In this document: positions 34,655 through 47,349 of the stretch, in pieces
Layout of the letters: each line of letters begins with the position of its first letter
Numbering within the stretch: position 1 is the first letter of the stretch
Source of the DNA: Prorocentrum cordatum
Lineage: Eukaryota; Sar; Dinophyceae; Prorocentrales; Prorocentraceae
NCBI GenBank assembly: GCA_963575745.1
Contig: CAUYUJ010021169.1
Span: 52,308-116,307, forward strand
Reading direction: 5' to 3'
Length of the DNA stretch: 64,000 nt
The notes under the pieces: model-generated
What the model saw: only the letters and a program-made list of their open reading frames with translations
Told to the model about the DNA's origin: nothing
Database searches by the model: none
Translations under genes and position numbers: made by a program

Positions 34655-35390
34655 GACGGTAGTGGTGGGTGGTGGTGGGTGGTGGTGGTGGTGGTGGTGG
34701 TGGTGTGGTGGGGTTGTGGTGGTGGTGGTGGTGGTGGGTTGGTGGTGGTGGTGGTGTGGTTGGTGGTGGTGTGGTGGTGGTGGTGGTGGTGGTGGGTTGT
34801 GGTTGTGGCGGTGTTTGTGGAGGTGGTGCTGGTGGTGGTGGTGGCGGTGGTGGTGGTGGTGTGGTGGTTTGTGTGGTGGTGGTGGGTTGTGCTGCTGGTA
34901 GTGGTGGTGGTTGTGCGGTGGTGGTGGTGGTGGTGTGGTAGATTGTGGTGGTGGTGGTGGTAGTGGTGGTGTTTTTTTGTGGTGGTGGTGGTGGTGGTGA
35001 GTTGTGGTGGTGGTGGTTGTGGTGGTATGGTGGGGGTTTGTGGTGGTGGTGGTGGTGGGTTGTGGTGGTGGCGGTGGTTTGTGGACGTAGTTGTGGTGGT
35101 GGTGGTGGTGGTGGCGGCGGTGGTGGTGGTGTGGTGGTGGTTTGTGGTGGTGGTGGTGGTGGTGGTGGCGGTGGTGGTGGTGGTGGTGTGGTAGGTGGTG
35201 GTGGTGGTGGTAGTTTGGTGGGTTTTTTGTGGTGGTGGTGGTGATGGTGAGTTGTGGTGGTGGTGGTGGTGGTGGCTGTGGTGGTGGTGGTGGTTGTGTG
35301 GTGGCTGTTGTTGTGTTGTTGGTGGTGGTGGTGGTGGTGGGTTGAGGCGGTGGTGGTGGTAGTGGTGGTGGTGGTGGTAGTGGTGGTGAT
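34655..35390. repeat. About 730-bp GGT-rich tract
   Basis: Nearly continuous ggt/gtg triplets with t-rich interruptions (gttttttgtggtgg at 34970 and 35221). Both strands are open in several frames purely from composition; no gene is called. Confidence 0.95.
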
Positions 35391-36290
35391 CGTCGCTGCG
35401 TCCCCGCCGTCGCCGCGCCAGCGCTGGCGCTGCTGGCCGCCGCCAGCGCCGGCGCCGGCGCGGGGGGGGGGACCCCCCCCCTGGGCTGCCTCTGGTCATC
35501 GTCGCTGCGTCCCCGCCGTGGGCGCTGCTGGCGGCCGCCAGCGCCGGCGCCGGCGCCGAGAGGGGGGGGTTCGGGAGGGGGGGGGGGGAGGGGAGTCCCC
35601 TTGGTTTTGATCGACGGCGCCGAGTCTTGGGGGGGGCCTACTCCCCGGTTCGAAACGCGCCGCCGAATGTTCCCCGGGCAAGCGCCCGTAAAACGCGTTC
35701 TCTCCTACTCTCTCCTACTCGGAGATCCCACACATCCCCAGACATCTGGCCTGTACCGCGCCTCCTGGCTTCCCGGGGGGACCCCAAGACGCCCAAGAAC
35801 GGCCCAAAACGCTCCCGCGCAGCCCGTGACACCCTTCCGACGGCTCTCCAGGCCTCCAGGAGGCCTCCAGAACCCTCAGGGGGTCCGGAAGATCCTACAC
35901 GCCTGAGGGGCCCGGCTAACAAAACCCGCGAGGCACAAACAAAGAACAGCGCCGAACAGCGCCGAGGAATTGGAAAAACATGGGAATCACACAAGTCTGG
36001 TCCCTGGTCTACTCTTCTACAAGAAACCATAATTCAGACCCCCCCCCGCCTCCCAACAAAGAGCCCAGGTGAGGGTCCCAAATTGTGGAATACCTATAAG
36101 AAACAAGTGGCACGCGTGCCTCTTGCACAAAACGGAGGGGGAAGGAGGAAGAGGAGGAGGAGGAAAAGGAAGAGGAAGAGTAGGAGGAGGAAGAGGAGGA
36201 GGAAGAATAAGAGGAGAAGGAGGAGGAGGAGGAAAGAAAGGGGGGAGAGAGGGGACGAGAAATCGAAGAAGCGGGGGGGCGGGACGGCAG
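35391..36290. other. GC-rich, G-run-containing stretch, no gene recognised
   Basis: ggccgccagcgccggcgccggcg occurs twice (35437 and 35532 areas) next to G- or C-runs. The stretch 36135-36240 is a GGA/GAA purine tract. Confidence 0.45.
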
Positions 36291-37510
36291 GGGTGGTGCG
36301 TCGCAGAAATAAAATGGTCGGAGCGGGGGGGGGGGCGGGGTGCACTGGGCGGCGGGGGGGCAGAACGATCGTGGAGGCGGGCGGTGGGGGGGCCGTGCGA
36401 CGCGGAACAAAACGTTCGTGGCGGAGGGGGCTGTGGGCGGGGTTCCTACTGGAGCGCTGGGGACGCGGGGGGGCTCGGGGTGACTGGGCTGGGTGGGGGA
36501 GGTGGTGTGCGTCGCGACGCGGAATGAAATGGTCGGGGCAGAGGGGGCACTGGGCGGGGCTTGGGGGAGAGGGCCACGGGGCGGGGGTCTAATTGGAGCG
36601 CTGGGGACGGGGGGGGGGATATGGTGTGCGTTGCGACGCGGAACAAAATTGTCGGGGCACGGGGCGGAGCCTCCACTGGGGCGCTGGGCACGCGGGGAGG
36701 TGGGGGAGGTGGTGTGCGTCGCGACGCGGAATAAAGCGTTCGTGGCGGAGGGGGCAGTGGGCGGGGCTCCCGCTGGGGCGCTGGGGACGCGGGGGGGCTC
36801 GGGGCAGAGAGCCACGGCGCGGGGGTCCCACTCTGGCGCTGGGGACGCGGGGGGGGGGTGCGACGCGGAATAAAGCGTTCGTGGCGGAGGGGGCAGTGGG
36901 CGGGGCTCCCGCTGGGGCGCTGGGGATGCGGGGGGGCCGGGCAGAGAGCCACGGCGCGGGGGTCCCACTCTGGCGCTGGGGACGCGGAAGGGGTGGGTGC
37001 GACGCGGAATAAAGCGTTCGTGGCGGAGGGGGCAGTGGGCGGGGCTCCCGCTGGGGCGCTGGGGACGCGGGGGGGGGGGCTCGGGGCAGAGAGCCACGGC
37101 GCGGGGGTCCCACTCTGGCGTTGGGGTGGCGCTGGGGACGCGGGGTGGAGAGGTGCGACGCGGAATGCGGCGTTCGTGGCGGAAGGGGCGTTGGGCGGGC
37201 TCCCGCTGGAGCGCTGGGGACGCGGGGGGCTCGGGGCAGAGAGCCACGGCGCGGGGGTCCCACTCTGGCGCTGGGGACGCGGGGGGGGGGGGTGGGGGGT
37301 GGGGGGCGACGCGGAATACAGCGTTCGTGGCGGAGGGAGCAGTGGGCGGGGCTCGCGCTGGGGCTCTGGGGACGCGAGGGGGGCTCGGGGCAGAGAGCCA
37401 CGGCGCGGGGGTCCCACTCTGGCGCTGAGGACGCGAGGGGGGCCCGGGGGGCAGAGAGCCACGGCGCGGGGGGGGGGGGGGGGGGGCGACGCGGAATAAA
37501 GTGGTCGGAG
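36290..37510. repeat. GC-rich tandem array, about ten units of 90-180 bp
   Basis: Each unit carries gcgacgcggaataaagcgttcgt or a close variant (near 36299, 36402, 36515, 36632, 36721, 36860, 36998, 37155, 37306 and 37487), then ggcggagggggcagtgggcg and a ggcgctggggacgcgggg block. Later units also carry gcagagagccacggcgcggg. G-runs vary in length between units. Confidence 0.9.
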
Positions 37511-37760
37511 CTTTAGACACCCTGTGCAAGAAAATTAATGATTTCTGCGTTTACGCGCTTCCCCTTCCATGCGATTCCGAGGCTTGCGCAGGGCCTCCAA
37601 GGGAGTCCCTGGACGCAAGAAGCGACCAACATGATATTACATGAGTTCGCCGATCAAGCCTAGCTAGAACTTGAGCGCGCTCCAAGCGCGCGATGGTTCT
37701 AGTGTGCGTGTGTACACAAAAAAGAATATGTGTACAAATGTATATGAAAAACATATACGG

Positions 37761-37764
<4 letters not shown>

Positions 37765-37797
<33 letters not shown>

Positions 37798-37910
37798 CGT
37801 ACACACACATGCAAACATACTTACATACATACATACATACATACATGCATGCATGCATGCATGCATGCATGCATACATACATACATACATACATACATAC
37901 ACACATACAT
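37765..37910. repeat. (AT)n, (ATAC)n and (ATGC)n microsatellites
   Basis: A compound microsatellite ending in tacatatacag, which also serves as the acceptor of the next exon. Confidence 0.9.
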
Positions 37911-37916
37911 ATACAG

Positions 37917-40100
37917 GTGGGCGTGTCCAGCACGGGGCTGCAGTTCTTCTACCAGCAGGGCGACCCCAAGAAGGAGACCCAGTGGCGCATCCCGCTCTAC
38001 CCCGACGACAAGCTCGACGAGGCTTGGAGGGGGCCAGGGCGTCTGAACTGGGCCCCGAGAAAATATGTCAAGAAGGGGGATATGCCAAATCCGCTCAAAA
38101 GTGTTCCCCGCACCCCTCCCGGGGTCCATGTGGTGTATAGTGTTTCACCCCGGATCCGCCTCTACTGGTCCCTGAACCCGAACCCCGAACACGGCCCCCT
38201 GAGGCCGAACAAGGCAAAACACCTCCTCTGAACCCAGAGCCTCGAGCCTTGCCCCCCTGGCTGCTGGCGGGAACCAGTGCTGGGCCACCCCGTAACCACC
38301 AGCCGGCTCCAAGACGAGGCGCTGGGCCCGGAGGGCCGCCCGGACCTCCAGAAGCAGGCGGGCGCCCCCGCGGCCGCGGCCACCGCGGCCGAGCCCCCCG
38401 CAGCCGCCGACGAGGCGGCGCCCGCGGACCCGAAGAAGGCACCCAGCGTGGCCAGCCGGCTGCCGCCTCGCCCCGCGGTGCCGTTGGGCGGGCGCGGCTC
38501 AGGTCGAAGGGTCTGAAGCAACAAAAACTGCAAGCACATCAATTGCTGGAGCTCCGCGCACGGATGTCTCGGATATCGGCGCTGGGCCCCCCCCGTCTGG
38601 CGGCGCCTCCGGCGCCGCCCCTGCTCCGCGCGCCACAGGGAAGGGGGTCCGGCGCAGATCCAAGAAGTTCTCGCGGACCTCAGACAGCTTATATGTTTCC
38701 CCCCTCTTCTGTCAGGGCCCGCGGCGTCGCAGGCCGCCAAGGGCGACCCGCTTCCCAAGGCGCTCGAGGAGACGTCGGTGGCCGAGATGCCCGCCGGCAG
38801 CCTGCTCGACGCGCTGGGGCCGCGCGCGCCCACGACGCCGCCGAAGAAGAAGAAGAGGCCCCAGGAGCAGCCCGCGCTCGCCCCAGCCTCGTCGTTCCGG
38901 GCGGCGGGCGGCCTGCCCGGCGCCCCGCAGTGGCCCAAGGCCTTCGTCTTCGGGCCCCCGGGGCTGTCGCAGCCGTCGCTGGCGCCGGCCGCGGTGGCCA
39001 AGTCGACCTCCCGTCACTTCTTCCTGTCCCTGGCCCGGATGAGGAACCAGCCGCGGCCGCCGGTGCTGGCGCCCGCCGCGCCGGCGCGCGTCCTCGCGGT
39101 GGACGCCGCCGCTCCGCCGGCGCCGCCTCGGGCGCCGACGAGCCCGAAGGCGCGGCGCGGCGAGGGCCCGCCCCGAGCGCCCAGTGAGGACGGGGCCCCC
39201 GCGCCAGCGAGCCCGAAGGGCCCCGAGGAGCCCCCGCAGGGGCAGCCCCGCCCGGCCGAGGGCGCCGACCCGATGGGCGACTTCTACGCGACGCGCCAGG
39301 TGGGGCCGGCGGCCGGCGGCGCGGGGCCCGCCCCCGCGAGCACGGCCCAGCCCAAGCCGGTGCAGCTGCCCACGCCGCAGCCCAAGCCGGCACTGGGCAA
39401 GGAGCCCGGCGCGCGGGCCACGCCGCAGCCGCCGAAGCTGCCGCCGCCGGCGTGGCTGATTCAGAAGGCCAACGGGCCCGGCCCCGCAGCGGCAGCGGAG
39501 GCGCCCGGCGGCCCGCCGCCGCCGCCCGCGCAGGCTGCCGCCACCGCGGCGGGGCCGCTGGGCCCCGCGGGGCAGTTCGGCGGCGACCAGGGCCCGGCGG
39601 GTCAGCTGGCCCCTCCGCCTCGCCCTGCTGGCCCCCCGCAGGCCCAGGGGGAGAAGCCGGGGTGGGCCAAGCGGCCCATCATGCTGCCGAGCGGCCCCCT
39701 CATGCCGGTCAGCTTCGTCCTGCCGCACCCGCACAGCCAGCAGCTGCCGCGGCAGATGCCGCAGATCACCATACCCTTCCACAGCCCGCCCTACGCGGCC
39801 CGACCCAAGCTGCCTGGCCCGCAGGAGCCAGCCCGACCCCCGTCCGACGCCATCCTCATGAAGAACCCGGGCCCGGCCCCCAAGACGCCCCCGAGGCAGC
39901 CGCCAAAGGCGCAGGCTGCCGCTGCGCAGCCGCAGGCGGCCGCTGCGCAGCCGCCGAAGGCGCAGGCGGTCCTTCCCGCGCCTCCCGCGCCACCCTCGGG
40001 CGCTGAGGTGGCCGTGCCGATGCCAGTCTCCCGCCCGTGCCCCAGGCCACCCGCGCCGCCTGCAAGGGAGAGGAGCCGCAGCCGGAGCCCTCGAAAGTGA
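37917..40100 (+). CDS. Pro/Ala-rich protein gene with C-terminal SR dipeptides
   Basis: Exons 37917-38021, 38319-38502 and 38716-40100 (TGA). The 5' end lies upstream and is not found. Exon 1 reads VGVSSTGLQFFYQQGDPKKE then TQWRIPLYPDDKLDE, a globular-looking piece. Exons 2-3 are rich in Pro, Ala and Gly, with FVFGPPGLSQPSLAPAAVAK, a DPMGDFYATRQVG segment, repeated PPKAQA/QPQAAAAQ motifs and a tail PPARERSRSRSPRK. The SR tail suggests a nuclear RNA-processing role, but there is no RRM or other domain to confirm it. The first intron falls in phase 0 and the second in phase 1. Very high GC at third positions. Confidence 0.6.
38022..38318 (+). other. GC-AG intron with 8-bp direct repeat
   Basis: gacgaggc occurs at 38016-38023 and 38314-38321. 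Splicing gives KLDEALGPEG. The ends show only a weak inverted match (ttggag both ways), so its introner nature is uncertain. Confidence 0.65.
38503..38715 (+). mobile_element. GT-AG intron carrying a GC-rich foldback element
   Basis: Donor TCAG/GTCGAAG, acceptor TTCTGTCAG/GG. The foldback at about 38545-38690 has gtctcggatatcggcgctgg on one side and gcgcagatccaagaag on the other. It is related to the elements at 1031, 40333 and 44573. Confidence 0.7.
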
Positions 40101-40134
40101 CTGTGCACGTCCAGGCTCTGCTGCAGCGCGGTAC

Positions 40135-40320
40135 GGTTAGGTTCGCGCCGTGTCGACCAGCGGCGACCCCAGCGCGGGCGCTCAATGTATTGAATGCCGC
40201 CGGCGACCCCAAATCGGCCGACGTTGAACGATTGGACGTTTGGTAGACTGCCGATCGCTCAAGCTTGAACGCTTCCCGCAGCGTCAGAAACCAGCGCCGG
40301 GGTCGACGCGGCACGACTCC
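40135..40320. repeat. Dispersed repeat, copy 1 of 2
   Basis: ggttcgcgccgtgtcga, a gcggcgacc block and tgaatgccgccggcg recur in order at 45215-45400 with substantial divergence. Confidence 0.55.
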
Positions 40321-40332
40321 GCGGCATCTTGA

Positions 40333-40526
40333 GGGAAACAAGAAGTGACATAAACATAAAAACTCGGAGGTCCGCGCGGATTTCTCGGATCGGCGCTGGA
40401 CCCCCCTCCCTGGCGCGCGGAGCGCGCCAGGGGCGGCGCCGGAGGCGCCGCCGGGGGGCCCCAGCGCCGATCCGAGAAATCCGCGCGGACCTCCGAGTTT
40501 TTATGTTTATGCCACTTCTTGTTCCG
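40333..40526. mobile_element. Best-preserved GC-rich foldback element, arms about 75 bp
   Basis: Left arm from 40333 (aaacaagaagtgacataaac then ataaaaactcggaggtccg) and right arm ending at 40526 are nearly exact complements. The centre is a further palindrome ctggcgcgcggagcgcgccag. It lies about 230 bp 3' of the SR-tailed gene. Confidence 0.9.
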
Positions 40527-40950
40527 CTGTATCTCGATTCGAAGAGGCCGATCCGGGTGCTGCCCTCTGCGAGAGGGCGTCCCCGGGCGCCGCTCGGCGA
40601 GGGCGCTCTGGGCGCCCGCCGCCCGCCCGCGATGGGGGAGAAGCCGCAGCAGAAGGTCCCCGCGGGCCGCCCCCGGCGGCTGCGTGAGGCGGGGGGGGGG
40701 CCATCGCGCGCCGGCGCTCGGATCCTCTCCTCTTCGCGAGCACCTCCTGCCACTTCTTGTTCCGCTGTATCTCGATTCGAAGAGGCCGATCCGGGTGCTG
40801 CCCTCTGCCGTCCCCGGGCGCCGCTCGGCGAGGGCGCTCTGGGCGCCCGCCGCCCGCCCGCGATCGTCCCCGCGGGCCGCCCCCGGCGGCTGCGTGAGGC
40901 GGGGGGGGGGCCATCGCGCGCCGGCGCTCGGATCCTCTCCTCTTCGCCAT
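40511..40950. repeat. 240-bp tandem duplication
   Basis: Unit 1 is 40511-40750 and unit 2 is 40751-40950, both starting gccacttcttgttccgctgt. Unit 2 lacks two short segments (about 10 bp and about 25 bp). The first 15 bp of the unit lie in the right arm of the preceding foldback element. Confidence 0.9.
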
Positions 40951-40959
40951 CGAGCAGCC

Positions 40960-41170
40960 CTCCTCCTCGTCCTCCTCGTCCTCCTCGTCCTCCTCCTCGT
41001 CCTCCTCGTCCTCCTCCTCGTCCTCCTCCTCCTCCTCGTCCTCCTCCTCCCTTTCCTCCTCCTCGTCCTCCTCCTCCTCCTCCTCGTTCTCCTCCTCCTC
41101 CTCCTCCTCCTCCTCCTCCTCCTCCTCCTCGTCCTCCTCCGCCTCCTCCGCCTCCTCCTCGCCCTCCTCT
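40960..41170. repeat. (TCC)n/(TCG) pyrimidine tract
   Basis: About 210 bp of tcctcctcg-type triplets. Confidence 0.95.
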
Positions 41171-41265
41171 GTTCAAGCCGTGCTTTTCCCTCGATCTCGG
41201 CCCTCTGGTGCGGTGTTCGGGCTCGGGGGCCAGGAACACTTGGAGCTGGGGCGAAACACTACCCT

Positions 41266-41431
41266 TAAGTCGGGCCTGTCCCACTACAGGAGGAATTTTC
41301 AAACATAGGAAAGAAAACTAGTCTGGGGACGATGTTTTGACGATTTGGGGAAATTTGTGGGAGGTATTTTTTGGAGTATTTTACATTTGTCGGTCAAAAT
41401 CTATTTGTAATTAGGGGGACACGCCCGACGT
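41266..41431. mobile_element. GTCGGGC-type TIR element, copy 2, with 11-bp direct repeat
   Basis: Ends taagtcgggcctgtcccact and, reverse-complemented, tacgtcgggcgtgtccccct. Direct repeats aacactaccct at 41255-41265 and 41432-41442. The interior is AT-rich and unlike copy 1. No exon is recognised around it, so it behaves here as a plain transposon. Confidence 0.88.
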
Positions 41432-41717
41432 AACACTACCCTCGGGGAGGCGGTCGGGACCTCGGGGGCCGCAGATCGAGCCAAAAGCACAGCGGCGGAG
41501 GTCAGGGGAGCGGGTCCCGAGGGAGACGCGGCCCGCGGTGTTCCCTCGCTCGGGGCGTTCTGCGGGCCCCGTGGACTGTCGGAGAACGACGCCGCCCGAA
41601 GATTTGGTCACGGCGGGAGGGCCCCAAGAGCCAGAGCCTGTTTCCCTGGGGACCCCGTTGTCATGGCGCCAACATCGCCGAGCGGATTTCGCTCGGACAG
41701 CGACGGGATGGGCCCGA

Positions 41718-41895
41718 TTATCCTGGAGAGTTTCGTTCTGGATTTCGAGGCGGGTTTCGTGTGGATTTTCTGGGGGCCAGGAATGAAGACTATAACAAAT
41801 CCACGCGAAATGAACTTCGTTTTTCACGCGCCGCTTCGGGCAGAAATCCACGCAGAAATCCGCTGCAGCACGTCTGCAACGCCGGTGCAATGACA
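41718..41895. repeat. Dispersed repeat, copy 1 of 2
   Basis: Shares gccaggaatgaagac, cacgcgaaatgaacttcg and atccgctgcagcacgtctgc in order with 53316-53500. Confidence 0.8.
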
Positions 41896-42233
41896 TTTGT
41901 TTCTTGCTTATTCTTCTCTCAGCAGACGAGGAGCTGTGTGAGGCAATTCAGCTTCTCCGCCGCCAGGAACGCGTGTCGAAAGGCGGCTGGAAAGTTTGCA
42001 TCCGTACGGCGGCACGCGGGGGTATGTGCGGGCTGGCGTCCCCGTCGGCGGACAAGTAGATGTTGTACCACTTTGCTCTTCACTCCTCCACGCCATGTCT
42101 TCTGCCAATCGATTAATGCGCGCTCCCATTAGACAGTTGTGATGTCCAAGTCGGCCCGGAGAAACGTGATGTAAGGGAGCATCGCCACGTCTCTACACTA
42201 TTCGACTGGATTGTGGGAATCTGTTTTTTGTTT

Positions 42234-43855
<1,622 letters not shown>

Positions 43856-44560
43856 TGTTCTCTCTCTCTCTCACTCTTTCTCTCTCTCCCCCTCTCTACG
43901 TATATACATATATATATATATATATATCTATTTATATATATATATATATAGGTACATCCGATCATGTTTTTGGGTGGAGGGCAAAGGGTGAAATTTGAAG
44001 TGCTGTTTCGATGGATGTTCGAGGCTTGAATATGCAGTGAATCACAAGACGGAATTGTTTTTAAGGTGCAGTAGCCCAGCTGGATATCACCCTGAGCCCT
44101 CCACCCTCAGAAAAATGCCCAGTATATATATATATATACACATACATACATATATACACATATGTATAAAACTTCTGGTTTCGGCAACACACAAGGCCAG
44201 ATCTTTCCCAGAGTGCTGTCCCCCATGAAGTCACACACAGCTTGGACTGTGATGCGTACTGCTCATTCGGGCTTCTCGCACACGCTGCAAAATGCATCAC
44301 CAGGTTCGGGTTGCCCGATGCCACCCACCACCCCTGCCCACGCTTCCCCGACCCAGTCCATCTCTTCTCTTATATGTTCCAACCTACTTCAGCATCGACC
44401 ACCAGAAATAATTTCGAGCACCAAGAAAGTACCGAAACTGGAGGTTTTTCACGTGTCGGGCCCTGGGAGGCGATATTCTTTCGACATTGTTTAGGCACTT
44501 GTCTGGGTGCTCGAAGTTATTGCTGGGATGTGGTCCTTAAGTGCGACGGGAACAACACAA
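43856..44560. other. (CT)n and (TA)n microsatellites, then unassigned sequence
   Basis: ctctct (43858-43895), tata (43900-43950) and tatata/cata (44125-44165). The stretch 44170-44500 has open frames but no recognised product. Confidence 0.45.
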
Positions 44561-44572
44561 CTCTCCTCCCCC

Positions 44573-44665
44573 CTTCCGCCGCCCCTGGCGCGCTCCGCGC
44601 GCCAGGGAGTGTCGTCCAGCACAGATCCAAGAAGTCCGCGCGGAGCGCCAACAGTTCATGATTAT
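44573..44665. mobile_element. Partial GC-rich foldback element
   Basis: ccctggcgcgctccgcgcgccaggg core, then gcacagatccaagaagtccg, as in the intronic element at 38.5 kb. The left flank is missing or diverged. The following ttctttcttcttccatag resembles a 3' splice site. Confidence 0.65.
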
Positions 44666-45712
44666 GCCGCTCTTTCTTCTTCCATAGGAGTCCCTGCTCC
44701 ATCCCCGGCACTGCCTCAGCGGCAAGACTGCCTCCGTGGGCAATGTCCGACCAGTCCCTGCAGCGGCCTCAAACTAGCGTGTCGGGAGTGCGGGTTAGCC
44801 TTTTGTTGGCCTTCTGTTAGCCTTTAGCCTGGGCGGTCAGAGCTGATGGCTCAGGGTGTTGGCCCCTTCCTGCCCCCCGGCCTGGGAGAGTGAGCTCCCC
44901 GCAGGGTAAGGCGCTCCTGCGCACTCGAACGACAGCAAAACAGTGCGTGCACGCTAGCGCCTGCGTGTCCAGGTGTCTTGCGCCTTCGCGGCTGGCGTCA
45001 GGTGGTCTAAGCCCGAGGTTGTGCGCCCTAGCAAGTGGGCTCCCCAGATTGATGCAGGCCGCCGAGGACATCACAGCCCGAGAGCGAATGGTCGGCCCCG
45101 GTGCTTCTATGCATGGGGGCGGCGCATATTCTTTATACAGGTGCTGTGCAGTGGGGCGGCGCGTACTCTGTACGCACACACATGCACGCCGCTGCACGTG
45201 GAGGACATGCGGCAGGTTCGCGCCGCGTCGACGCGGCGACCATGCCCCGTCGCGGGCGCTCGAGGTTGAATGCCGCCCGTGGGCCGGAGTCGGCTGGCGT
45301 GGAAGGGCGCCAGGGATCGGATGGCCGTGATCGTTCACGGTTGAGCGCTTCAGGCGCGGTGTCATGAGCCAACGCCGAGGTCGCCACGGCACGAGTCTGC
45401 CGTGCGTGCGCACACCGCCGCACACGGCGTCGTTTGAGGATCGGGGGCAACGATCGGCGGAGGTGGGCTCCGGGGAAGCGCATCGGCCCCCCCAATCGCA
45501 CTTCTCACCGCCGATGTAGGGGGCCCGACAGAGCCGGCCCCAGGAGCGCGCGGTCTCGTGATCGAGGGCCTGCCGCCGATCTCTCGGCGATGCATCGCCG
45601 CCTGCGGCTCGGCGATGCCCCCCCCCGGAGCCAGGCCCCCCCGATGCCGGGGCACCCTCGGGGGCACGAAGGCAATCGCGCCTCGCGCGCCTCGGTGTGG
45701 GCCAGCGCTGAC
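44666..45712. other. GC-rich stretch, no gene recognised; dispersed repeat copy 2 at 45215-45400
   Basis: A short segment after the acceptor-like site (44689-44775, ..SLLHPRHCLSGKTASVG..) may be an exon. The rest has no supported coding frame. Confidence 0.35.
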
Positions 45713-45893
45713 GGGCCCGTTTTCCACCATCACCACCACCATGAGTTGGAGGGGGAGGGGGTCCTCGGTCCTCCTCCTCCTCCTCCTCCTCCTCCTCCTC
45801 CTCCTCGTCCTCCTTCTCCTCCTCCTCCTCCTCGTCCGCCACCTCCTTCCCCCCTTCCAACTTCTGGTGGTGGTGGTGGAAAGCTGGCTCAGC
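45713..45893. mobile_element. (GGA)n-core TIR element, copy 2
   Basis: Left cgggcccgttttccacca then ccaccatgagttggaggggg. Right ends ccttccaacttctggtggtg then gtggtggaaagctgg. The core is a (TCC)n array, opposite in sense to copy 1. No clear target duplication is seen. Confidence 0.75.
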
Positions 45894-45971
45894 AAGAGCG
45901 GCTGCCCTCCTCCGAGGGGACGGCGCGAGGGCGCGAGGAGAAACAACCGCTCGTCGCGCAGCGCGGAGCGT

Positions 45972-46136
45972 TGAGTCGGGCCTGTCCCTCTACAGGAGGA
46001 AAATTCAGAAATAGTCAAAACATCGTACGGAGACTCTTTTTAGCATATTGTTATTATTTTGGCATATGTTTCCAGTGTTTCTCATATTTCGCCCAACGTT
46101 CGCCTGCAGGGGGACACGCCCGACCTGGGCGGGGCG
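45972..46136. mobile_element. GTCGGGC-type TIR element, copy 3
   Basis: Starts gagtcgggcctgtccctcta and ends cctgcagggggacacgcccg. The interior is AT-rich. The flanks show no clean direct repeat. Confidence 0.8.
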
Positions 46137-46534
46137 CGAGGCGAAGAGCTGGGGGTCCCAGCGGCGCGCCCGGGCGGGGAGTGAGAGGGAGCAGGCTTCC
46201 TCAGAAGGCTGCGGGGCTCGGAGGACACGTCGATGAGCGAATTGGCCGTTTTCGGTTCGCGAGAGGGCGTCGCGGCCGTCAGTTTTGCGGGTCCAGGTCC
46301 GTCGGTTTCGGTCTTGGGCCGTCTTCACCAGAGGGAGGTTTTTTAAGGGAGGTTTGCCCACCGCCGAGGGGCCTCTCAGAAGCCCCTGAGGCCCCTGAGC
46401 CAGAGAGATATCCACTCGTACCTCGTGTTCCTGAGGAAAGCGCCGTAAGGCACACAGAGATGGTTCTGGGAGGAATTTTAGATACCGTGCGGCCCTTCCG
46501 AATGCAGCTGCCGCTGGGGAAACGAGCAACCAGC

Positions 46535-46692
46535 AGGGGGCCACATGCGAGCCCTACCCCTACCCCCCACGATTTCTGAGGGGGAGGAGGATGGGGTTCA
46601 CTTCGTTCGGGAGCTCCCGAGCGAAGAGAACCCCACCCCCCCCCTCAGAAATCGCGGGGGGGGGGGGGGGTAGGGTTCGCATGTGGCCCCCT
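46535..46692. repeat. 158-bp inverted repeat, arms about 79 bp
   Basis: The left arm begins agggggccacatgcgagccc and the right arm ends ggttcgcatgtggcccccta. The centre is gagctc. The arms differ mainly in C/G-run length. Confidence 0.9.
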
Positions 46693-47340
46693 AACCAGAC
46701 CATGGGTTCCTAGATCTGTCCTCCAGGCCTCCCCAGGAAGCCCTTCCCTGCCTCGGGAGAGGCCCCGAGGCCCTCCGAGCCTTCTGAGAAGGGAGGCCCG
46801 CCCCCCGCCACTCCCCCCGCGGGGCTCGCCGCCCAGCGCGCTGAGGCTGCCCCCTGACCCATCGTTCCCCCTCGAGATGCCCGGCCGCCCGCCCGCTGGC
46901 TGAGCTATAGGAGCCGGCGCGCCGCTGTAGGCGCAGGGCGTGCCCCCGCCCCGTGCTCGCGTCGGAGAGCCCCGGCACCGGGAGCTCACGGAGACGCGAG
47001 GCGCCCGAGGGGACCCGCAAGATCGCCGTGTGCCTGCGGCACGCTGCCAGGTAATGCGTCGCTCCGGCGTGCCCGGCGCTCCACCAGGCAGAGTCACACG
47101 TTCTGTGCGATGGGGGCGATGGAGGGGGGCTCCTGGCGTGGGCAACATAAGCGTGCGCAGTCCAGACCCAGGCGTCGAATAGTAACAACCGCAACTAGTT
47201 GTAGTGCTCACACAAGGGAGCAATAATATTTGCCCGTAGGTCTCGCTGTATGTGCGATTTCAACCAGCTGATGTAGTCTGCTAACTACATGTGTATTTGT
47301 TCCGCACGCTCACATCATATATAATGTTGCAGACACTCAC
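46693..47340. other. No gene recognised
   Basis: Pro/Arg-rich frames are compositional. 47180-47340 is ordinary AT-richer sequence. Confidence 0.4.
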
Positions 47341-47349
47341 GCATTGATT

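Noticed and set aside
34327-35499. A roughly 390-codon minus-strand frame rich in His and Thr
   Set aside because: It is the translation of the GGT/GTG tract. Several frames are open for the same compositional reason, and no non-repetitive domain is present.
36009-37529. Minus-strand Pro/Ala-rich frame of about 500 codons across the GC-rich array
   Set aside because: The frame follows the tandem units and G-run lengths shift it repeatedly in parallel frames, so it is better explained as satellite.
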